Shown one piece after another: positions 7,957 through 12,814 of a stretch of DNA of 12,814 bases. The stretch comes from JAEUNJ01 sp052035955. Its GTDB lineage: Bacteria > Pseudomonadota > Gammaproteobacteria > Burkholderiales > Rhodocyclaceae. Position 1 is the stretch's first letter, and every line of letters begins with the position of its first letter. Under the pieces are notes generated by a model that saw nothing but the letters and a program-made list of their open reading frames with translations, was not told the origin of the DNA and searched no databases. Where the stretch lies: assembly GCA_052035955.1 (NCBI GenBank), contig JBPOHD010000128.1:1-12814 (forward strand), written 5' to 3'. The translations under genes and the position numbers were made by a program.

Positions 7957-9516
7957 ATGCAATTCTTCGACGAGCCCATCGAACTGACCGCCCAGCCGGG
8001 CGCTGGTTCGCCGGTGTGGACCGGCGTCGCGGCGAGCGGCGAGGACCTGCAGTCCTTTGCCGTCGCGGCCCATCGCCACGGCGGGCGCCTGGCCACCCTG
8101 TGGGGCGCCGACCGTCGCCGCCTGGGCGGCGGCTTCCGCCTGCACGCCGTGTTCGGCATCGAGGCCGGCCATGTGCACCTGCGCCTCGACCTGCGCGCCG
8201 ACGACCCGGTCTATCCCGACCTGGCCGGCATCTTCCCCGCCGCCAACCGGCTGCAGCGGGCGACGCGGGACCTGGTCGGCATCCGCTTTTCCGGCGGCGA
8301 CCAGCGGCCCTGGCTGCGCCACGGCGCCTGGCCCGCCGACTGGTTCCCCCTGCGCGACGACGCCGGCGAGGGGCGGGGCTTCGACAACCCGCCCAGCGAC
8401 TACGACTTCGTGCAGGTGGGCGGCGAGGGGGCCCACGAGATCCCGGTCGGCCCCATCCATGCCGGCATCATCGAGCCGGGCCATTTCCGCTTCTCGGTCA
8501 TCGGCGAGCGGGTGCTGCGCCTGGAGCAGCGCCTCGGCTACCAGCACAAGGGCGTCGAAAAGCTGATGGCGGGCCTCACCCTGGACGAGGGCCTGCGCCT
8601 CGCCGGCCGGGTCTCCGGCGATTCCACCTGCGCCTATGCCTGGGCCTACAGCGCCGCCGCCGAGGCCGCCTGCGGCGTCGCCCCGCCGGCGCGGGCGCTT
8701 TCGCTGCGGGCCCTGATGCTGGAGCGCGCGCGGGTGGCCAACCACCTGGGCGATCTGGGGGCCCTGGGCAACGACGCCGCCCTGGCCTTCGGCCTCATGC
8801 AGTTCCTCCGCCTCAAGGAGGACTGGCTGCGCCTGAACGGACGCCTCTTCGGCCACCGCTTCATGATGGACCGCATCGTTCCCGGCGGCGTCGCCCTGGA
8901 CCTGGACGCGGCCGCCCTGCGCGAGATCGTGGACCAGTGCGATGCCATCGGCCGCGAGGTGAAGGAACTGCGGGGCATCTACGACGAGCACGCCGGCCTC
9001 CAGGACCGCTTCATGACCACCGGCATCATCGACGCCGACCTGGCCCGCGAACTCTCCCTGACGGGCATGGCGGCACGGGCCACGGGGATCATCCTCGACG
9101 GCCGGGCCTGGCGCCAGGGCTACACGCCGCCGCAACCCTACGCCGGCCTGGGCGTCCGGCCGGCCACCGACGAGCGCGGCGACGTGGCGGCCCGCGTCGC
9201 CGTGCGCTTCAACGAGGTCTTCGAGTCCCTGCGCCTGCTGCGCGAGATCGCCGTCGGCATGCCGTCCGGCGAGACGCGGGTGGAACTCGCGCCGGCGGCC
9301 GCCGGCAGCGGCCTGGGCGTCGTCGAGGCCTGGCGCGGCGAAGTGCTGGTCGGCATCGAGCTGGACGACGCGGGGCGCATCGCCCGCGCCCATCCCCACG
9401 ATCCCTCCTGGCAGGCCTGGCCGGCCCTGGAATTCGCCGTGCTGAAGGACATCGTTCCGGACTTCCCGCTGATCAACAAGTCCTTCAACCTGTCCTACTC
9501 GGGACAAGACCTATGA
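7957..9516 (+). CDS. hyfG: HyfG/HycE-like large subunit (NuoC-NuoD fusion) lacking the NiFe-site cysteines
   Basis: A peripheral-arm subunit of 519 aa joining a NuoC-like N-terminal domain (about 1-150, with FPAANRLQRATRDLVGIRF) to a NuoD/large-hydrogenase-subunit domain. The hydrogenase-like GPIHAGIIEPGHF (165-177) is present. The N-terminal RxCGxC motif of hydrogenases is replaced by RVSGDS, with Ser220 and Ser223 where the cysteines should be. The C-terminal DPCxxC motif is replaced by DPSWQA, with Ser484 and Ala487. All four Ni ligands are therefore absent and H2 chemistry is not expected. A GTG at 7951 is an alternative start, but AGGG at 7945-7948 is well spaced only for the ATG at 7957. 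The stop overlaps the hyfI start. The substrate or redox partner is unknown. Confidence 0.9.
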   Translation: MQFFDEPIELTAQPGAGSPVWTGVAASGEDLQSFAVAAHRHGGRLATLWGADRRRLGGGFRLHAVFGIEAGHVHLRLDLRADDPVYPDLAGIFPAANRLQRATRDLVGIRFSGGDQRPWLRHGAWPADWFPLRDDAGEGRGFDNPPSDYDFVQVGGEGAHEIPVGPIHAGIIEPGHFRFSVIGERVLRLEQRLGYQHKGVEKLMAGLTLDEGLRLAGRVSGDSTCAYAWAYSAAAEAACGVAPPARALSLRALMLERARVANHLGDLGALGNDAALAFGLMQFLRLKEDWLRLNGRLFGHRFMMDRIVPGGVALDLDAAALREIVDQCDAIGREVKELRGIYDEHAGLQDRFMTTGIIDADLARELSLTGMAARATGIILDGRAWRQGYTPPQPYAGLGVRPATDERGDVAARVAVRFNEVFESLRLLREIAVGMPSGETRVELAPAAAGSGLGVVEAWRGEVLVGIELDDAGRIARAHPHDPSWQAWPALEFAVLKDIVPDFPLINKSFNLSYSGQDL

Positions 9517-10022
9517 TCCCCCTGCTGAAGCGCATCTTCCGCACCGGCATCCTCACCGAACCCCTGGCCGGGGAGCCGGGGCCCGGGCGGGAGACCGACC
9601 GGCTGCAGGACGAGATCCTGGGCATCCTTGGCCGGGCCCTGACCATCCGCGAGGTGGATGCCGGTTCCTGCAACGGCTGCGAGCTGGAGATCCACGCCGT
9701 CAACAACCCCTACTACAACCTGGAGGGGCACGGCATCAAGTTCGTCGCCAGCCCGCGCCATGCCGACATGTTGCTCGTCACCGGCCCGGTGACCCGGAAC
9801 ATGGAGAACGCCCTCAAGGTCGCCTACGACTGCACGCCGGATCCCAAGCTGGTGGTGGCGGTGGGCGACTGCGGCTGCACCGGCGGCGTGTTCGGCGAGA
9901 GCTACGCCAGCTGCGGCGCGGTGAGGAACGTGATTCCCGTGGACGTCAGCATTCCCGGCTGCCCGCCGACGCCCGAGCAGCTGCTGCGCGGCATCCTGGC
10001 GGCGGTGAAGACGCGCGCCTGA
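9513..10022 (+). CDS. hyfI: HyfI/HycG-like small subunit (NuoB family) with N2-type 4Fe-4S cluster
   Basis: The electron-transfer small subunit at the base of the peripheral arm, 169 aa. All four expected cluster ligands are present: C53 and C56 in SCNGCELE, C120 in GDCGCTGG, and C150 in PGCPPTPEQ. The N-terminal amphipathic stretch (MIPLLKRIFRTGILTEPL) is typical of the family and probably lies against the membrane. It is the only Fe-S protein in the window. The start overlaps the hyfG stop in ATGA. It is the last gene of the operon and converges on the carbonic-anhydrase-like gene with only 19 bp between the stops. That short gap is GC-rich (GGCGGCCGC) and lacks a recognisable terminator with a U-run. 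Confidence 0.93.
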   Translation: MIPLLKRIFRTGILTEPLAGEPGPGRETDRLQDEILGILGRALTIREVDAGSCNGCELEIHAVNNPYYNLEGHGIKFVASPRHADMLLVTGPVTRNMENALKVAYDCTPDPKLVVAVGDCGCTGGVFGESYASCGAVRNVIPVDVSIPGCPPTPEQLLRGILAAVKTRA

Positions 10023-10041
10023 CCGGCGGCCGCTCCCGCCA

Positions 10042-11121
10042 CTACGCCGTTTCCAGCGTTTCCAGATTGCGCGAGCGCCAGTCCAGCACGGCCGTGCGGG
10101 TGTGCATGCGCCCGGCCAGGGCCGGGAATTCGTCGCCGATCACCTCGCCCGCGAAGCCCGACAGGAAGCGCGACTTGAGTTCCGCCCGGGCCCGGTCCAC
10201 GCCGATCTCGTCGTAGGGCACCGAGGCGAGGAGCAGGAAGCCGTCGTCGGGGATGCGACCGGCCGCCATGTTGGCCTCGATGATGGCCGCCGCCTTGCGG
10301 ATGGGGTCGGCCAGGTTGGGGCTGTAGGGGCCGATGATCAGGGCCAGGTTGGGCGTGTGCAGGAAGTCGAAGCCGCGGCCCAGGCAGATCATCCATTCCC
10401 GGTGCTCGATGTCCAGCTGCCGCTCCTGCCGCGCCACCTGGCCGCGCACCTCGGCGACGTGGTCCAGGTTGCCCAGCAGCAGGGGCAGCAGGTCGGCCCG
10501 CATCCGCTCCGGCATGTCGGGCAGCAGGGCGGCCAGGCGCGGCTCCAGCGTGGTGCGGTCCCAGGGGCCCAGGGTGGACAGGTCCAGCCGGGCGCCGTCG
10601 GCGCCGTGCAGGACCAGGGCGTCCTCGTCCGTCTCGAAGCCGCAGACCAGGGGATAGACGGTGCCGTGGCCGCCGCCGAAGATGTGCTCCACCTGCCGGC
10701 GGATCTCCCAGGTGTGGGCGATGGCCGCCGTCGTGTCGAAGCCGAAGCCGGCGCAGCCGCGCTGGGGGTCGCCCTTCGAGTAGTGGTAGGTGATCAGGAA
10801 GAGCACCCGGCGGCCGGCCGCCACCATGCGCTGGACATGGTGGGCCAGCACCTCGCCCAGGTGGGGCCAGCCCAGGTCGAACATGCCGCCCAGGTTGCGG
10901 AAGGGCATCAGGATGCCCGTCGGCGTGTTGGTGGCGACGGGGATGTTGATCCGTCCGTCCATGCACTTGAGCACCGCGATGGCCGTCGGGTGCTCGGCCA
11001 GGTAGCGCTCCCGGGCCAGCCAGGCCTCAGGACTGCGGTAGGTCTCGCCGTGGCGGCGGGCCAGGTCGAACAGCCAGTCGATGCGCTCGGCGATGGGCCG
11101 GCGGTGGACTTCGGAATTCAT
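10042..11121 (-). CDS. Beta-carbonic-anhydrase-like putative zinc protein
   Basis: A 359-aa, probably cytoplasmic protein without signal peptide or membrane segment. The N-terminal half carries a signature like beta-type carbonic anhydrases: C53-M-D55-G-R57 (Zn Cys plus the Asp-Arg dyad) and H113 followed by C123 in YHYSKGDPQRGCAGFGFD. The His-to-Cys spacing of nine residues is much longer than the H-x2-C of classical beta enzymes and closer in style to the spacing in CsoSCA and DabA. The C-terminal part (about 150-359) has no motif I recognise. A strong Shine-Dalgarno (GGGAGGAG) precedes the ATG at 11121-11119, supporting the start. It converges on the sulP-hyf operon. Carbonic anhydrase activity is inference from the ligand pattern; a different zinc hydrolase or a sensor role remains possible. 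Confidence 0.75.
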   Translation of the reverse strand: MNSEVHRRPIAERIDWLFDLARRHGETYRSPEAWLARERYLAEHPTAIAVLKCMDGRINIPVATNTPTGILMPFRNLGGMFDLGWPHLGEVLAHHVQRMVAAGRRVLFLITYHYSKGDPQRGCAGFGFDTTAAIAHTWEIRRQVEHIFGGGHGTVYPLVCGFETDEDALVLHGADGARLDLSTLGPWDRTTLEPRLAALLPDMPERMRADLLPLLLGNLDHVAEVRGQVARQERQLDIEHREWMICLGRGFDFLHTPNLALIIGPYSPNLADPIRKAAAIIEANMAAGRIPDDGFLLLASVPYDEIGVDRARAELKSRFLSGFAGEVIGDEFPALAGRMHTRTAVLDWRSRNLETLETA

Positions 11122-11290
11122 GGACTCCTCCCTTGCCGCGTGGCCGGACGGTGGCCCGGTCCGGAGATGCCGATTTCACCACCAAGACACCAAGGACACC
11201 AAGGGGCACCAAGGAAAAACACGAAAGCGCCACCGGAGTTGCGTAACTTGTCGGGCCGCCCGGGCCAATGGAAACGCATGGGTCCAGACC
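11122..11290. repeat. Intergenic leader with ACCAAG-type short-period repeat and a small hairpin
   Basis: This 169-bp gap lies upstream of the carbonic-anhydrase-like gene and downstream of the dehydrogenase. ACCAAG recurs at 11181, 11189, 11198 and 11208 (spacings of 8, 9 and 10 bp) inside a block from 11174 to about 11226. From memory this resembles dispersed intergenic repeats common in beta- and gammaproteobacteria. Nearer the gene, CCGGAC (11144-11149) and GTCCGG (11159-11164) form a perfect 6-bp inverted repeat with a 9-base loop in the transcribed leader. No convincing promoter hexamers were found. Confidence 0.6.
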
Positions 11291-12478
11291 TTACAGCCTC
11301 GCCGCCAGGATGCCGGCGATCTCGCCGTCGGTCAGCACGATCGGATTCGTCTTCATGCTCGAGCCCCGGCTGCCGGCGACGATCCGCAGGATGTCCTCCC
11401 CCGTCACCCCGAAGGCGGCCAGGCGGGGCAAGGCCAGGGCCTCCTGCCAGCGGCGCAGCGCGGCGACCAGGAAGTCCCGCGCCGCATCGCCGTTCAATCC
11501 CTTCTGCATGGCGAAGCGGCGGCCGATCTCCGCGTATTTCGGCAACGCCGGGTTGTCCGGCTCCCGGGCCTTCATGGCCGCGATGTTGACCGCAGTGGCC
11601 TCCGCCACCAGGGTGCCGCAGGCGACGCCGTGGGGAATGGGGAAGAAGGCGCCGAGGGGCGATGCGAGGCCATGGACCGAGCCGAGTCCCGTCTGGGCCA
11701 GGCAGATGCCGGAGAGCAGCGAGGCGTAGGCCATCCGCTCCCGGCCGGCCGCCGCGCCATCACCGTTGGCGTGCCAGGCCAGGAGCCCATCCTTGACGGC
11801 CATGATGCCCGAGCGGGCCAGCGCGTCCGTCATCGGGTTGGCCTTGCCGGAGACGAAGGATTCGAGCAGCTGGGTGAAGGCGTCCATGCCGTCGGCGGCG
11901 ATCAGGTCCGGCGGACAGGTCGCCAGCAGGTCCGGGTCCACCACCGCCCAGTCGGCCACCAGCCTCTCGTCGCGAAAGGACTTCTTGTAGCCCGTCGGCC
12001 CCGGCACCGACAGCACCGCGTTCTTGGTCGCCTCCGAGCCGGTGCCGGCCGTCGTCGGCACGGCCACGAAGGGCGTCGCGGGCCCGGCGTAGGGCAGTTC
12101 CGGGCCGACCCCTTCCAGGTGGTCGAGGACCGAGTTGCCGGGCTTGAGCAGGCCGGCGACGGCCTTGGCGGCATCGAGCACGCTGCCGCCGCCGATGCCG
12201 ACCACGGCATCGATGCCGGCACTGCGGAATTCGGCCACCGCGCCATCCACCATCGACGGCGAGGGCTCGCCGGCCACCCGCAGGTGCTCCCAGGAAAACC
12301 CTTCCCGGCGCAGCGCCTCCAGCAAGGCCTTCCCGACGGCCGAAGCCTCGAAGGATCGCCGGCCCGTCACCAGCAACAGGCGGCGGCCATAGGGGGCCAG
12401 CATGCCGGGCAGCTTCGCGGCCGCGCCGGCGCCGAATTCGATGCGCGGCAGGCGGGCGATGGAGAAGGGGGGGGTCAT
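11291..12478 (-). CDS. Iron-containing (group III) alcohol dehydrogenase family protein
   Basis: A 395-aa cytoplasmic NAD(P)-dependent oxidoreductase of the Fe-ADH family, the usual length. The Rossmann-like N-terminal domain has VVGIGGGSVLDAAK (92-105) and PTTAGTGSE (141-149) for nucleotide binding. The C-terminal metal-binding domain has D199 in DGMDAFTQ, H269 in SVHGLASPLGAF and H283 in IPHG. The expected second ligand, the His in DxxxH, is Gln203. This may be a subfamily trait rather than damage, because every other motif is intact. The start is the ATG at 12478-12476, preceded by a G-rich stretch; the first codons include a run of eight C/G. Substrate cannot be assigned. It is 169 bp upstream of the carbonic-anhydrase-like gene in the same direction, so cotranscription is possible but not shown. 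Confidence 0.92.
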   Translation of the reverse strand: MTPPFSIARLPRIEFGAGAAAKLPGMLAPYGRRLLLVTGRRSFEASAVGKALLEALRREGFSWEHLRVAGEPSPSMVDGAVAEFRSAGIDAVVGIGGGSVLDAAKAVAGLLKPGNSVLDHLEGVGPELPYAGPATPFVAVPTTAGTGSEATKNAVLSVPGPTGYKKSFRDERLVADWAVVDPDLLATCPPDLIAADGMDAFTQLLESFVSGKANPMTDALARSGIMAVKDGLLAWHANGDGAAAGRERMAYASLLSGICLAQTGLGSVHGLASPLGAFFPIPHGVACGTLVAEATAVNIAAMKAREPDNPALPKYAEIGRRFAMQKGLNGDAARDFLVAALRRWQEALALPRLAAFGVTGEDILRIVAGSRGSSMKTNPIVLTDGEIAGILAARL

Positions 12479-12492
12479 CCGCGAAACCCCCT

Positions 12493-12632
12493 TTTCACCG
12501 CAGAGGACACGGAGGACACGGAGGAAATCCAGGACCTGCCAGGGACGGAGCTCGCAGCCGATGCGCGACGAGCAGGCGACGGCCTGGCTCCCGATGGATT
12601 CGATTTCTCCGTGTCCCTGCGCCTCCGCGGCG
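12493..12632. repeat. Inverted pair of GGACACGGA-type intergenic repeats
   Basis: A block at 12493-12530 contains GGACACGGA twice in tandem (12505-12513 and 12514-12522), preceded by TTTCACCGCAGA and followed by GGAAATC. A related copy lies in inverse orientation at about 12602-12631; its reverse complement reads CCGCGGAGGCGCAGGGACAC and continues CGGAGAAATC. The two bracket about 70 bp without a gene, so the whole could fold as a large imperfect stem-loop or be a short non-autonomous inverted-repeat element. No transposase or target duplication was recognised. Confidence 0.55.
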
Positions 12633-12655
12633 AGCTATTCGGGATCATTGCCTTG

Positions 12656-12814
12656 TCATTCCGGAAACAGGCCGTTCATCGCATCTCCCCGCCGCGGCTC
12701 GGCCATCATCTCCGCCACCGCATCGCGCCAGGCCGCGTAGTGGGCGGTCTGCTTGTGGGCCGCGGCGTCCGCCGCGCTGGCATAGGCCTCGTAGAGGACG
12801 AAGCGGGTCGGGTC
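12656..12814 (-). CDS. ABM-domain (YgiN/LsrG-like) putative monooxygenase, C-terminal part
   Basis: Only the last 52 residues are in the window; the gene continues past the right edge. The visible part starts DPTRFVLYEAYASAADAAAH and then has a KQTAHYAAWRD stretch. This is the typical second half of the small dimeric antibiotic-biosynthesis-monooxygenase fold used by YgiN quinol monooxygenase and LsrG, where the ...HxxTxHYxxW... region forms a helix over the active site. The tail ends in NGLFPE. These proteins act on quinols, AI-2-phosphate or small carbonyl compounds, and the substrate here is unknown. It is 177 bp upstream of the dehydrogenase in the same direction, and that gap holds the inverted repeats. 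Confidence 0.75.
   Translation of the reverse strand, partial: DPTRFVLYEAYASAADAAAHKQTAHYAAWRDAVAEMMAEPRRGDAMNGLFPE

Noticed and set aside
6372..8159. Minus-strand open frame of 595 codons opposite hyfF
   Set aside because: Low-complexity Gly/Gln/Glu/Asp/His translation, antisense to an intact conserved gene. Its ends lie in repeat DNA.
7930..9507. Minus-strand open frame of 525 codons opposite hyfG
   Set aside because: Antisense shadow; no recognisable domain, while the plus strand encodes a clear NuoC/NuoD-type protein.
2674..10022. Functional formate hydrogenlyase or hydrogenase-4
   Set aside because: All four NiFe-ligating cysteines are replaced, and no formate dehydrogenase, ferredoxin or maturation gene is present in the window.
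10023..10041. Bidirectional terminator between the convergent stops
   Set aside because: GC-rich with some symmetry, but only 19 bp and without a T-run on either strand.
2674..11121. DabAB-type CO2 pump
   Set aside because: HyfB is followed by HyfC, E, F, G and I, unlike a two-gene DabB/DabA unit. The CA-like protein, at 359 aa and on the opposite strand, is far shorter than DabA.
10102..11589. Plus-strand open frame of 495 codons opposite the carbonic-anhydrase-like gene
   Set aside because: Composition is that of a shadow frame, and it runs through the intergenic repeat into the dehydrogenase. The minus-strand gene has a strong Shine-Dalgarno and conserved-looking motifs.

Overview
The window is high-GC, densely coding chromosomal DNA. 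Gene content, codon bias and short intergenic repeats suggest a betaproteobacterium, perhaps of the Rhodocyclales type; this is an inference, because no rRNA or other phylogenetic marker is present.

Layout. (1) Bases 1-362, minus strand: the 5' two-thirds of a PduO-type cob(I)alamin adenosyltransferase, running off the left edge. (2) Bases 363-479: a divergent promoter region. (3) Bases 480-10022, plus strand: one tightly packed seven-gene operon. It holds a SulP-family anion transporter with a large coiled-coil insertion, then six subunits of a membrane complex related to hydrogenase-4/formate hydrogenlyase and complex I (HyfB, HyfC, HyfE, HyfF, HyfG and HyfI homologues). Most junctions are ATGA or TGATG overlaps. 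The exception is hyfE/hyfF, where about 200 bp of GC-rich repeat has been inserted yet still forms a 66-codon reading frame with stop-start overlaps at both ends. (4) Bases 10042-11121, minus strand and convergent with the operon: a 359-aa protein with a beta-carbonic-anhydrase-like zinc signature (C53-x-D55-x-R57 and H113-x9-C123). (5) Bases 11122-11290: a leader with a period of about 9 bp repeat. (6) Bases 11291-12478, minus strand: an iron-containing alcohol dehydrogenase in which one metal-ligand His is Gln. (7) Bases 12479-12655: an intergenic region with an inverted pair of another short repeat. (8) Bases 12656-12814, minus strand: the C-terminal part of an antibiotic-biosynthesis-monooxygenase (ABM/YgiN/LsrG-like) protein, running off the right edge.

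How the genes may work together. The HyfG-like large subunit has lost all four cysteines that hold the NiFe site (Ser220/Ser223 and Ser484/Ala487 stand in their places). There is no ferredoxin-type, formate dehydrogenase or NADH module here, whereas the small subunit keeps the four N2-cluster cysteines and both antiporter-like subunits keep their key Glu/Lys residues. So this looks like an energy-converting hydrogenase-related (Ehr) complex, not a hydrogenase. Its operon partner is an anion (possibly bicarbonate) transporter, and its convergent neighbour resembles a carbonic anhydrase. The most interesting hypothesis is therefore an ion-pumping complex coupled to inorganic carbon or anion handling, analogous to but distinct from DabAB and cyanobacterial NDH-1 CO2 uptake. 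The arrangement is seen directly; the coupling is inference.
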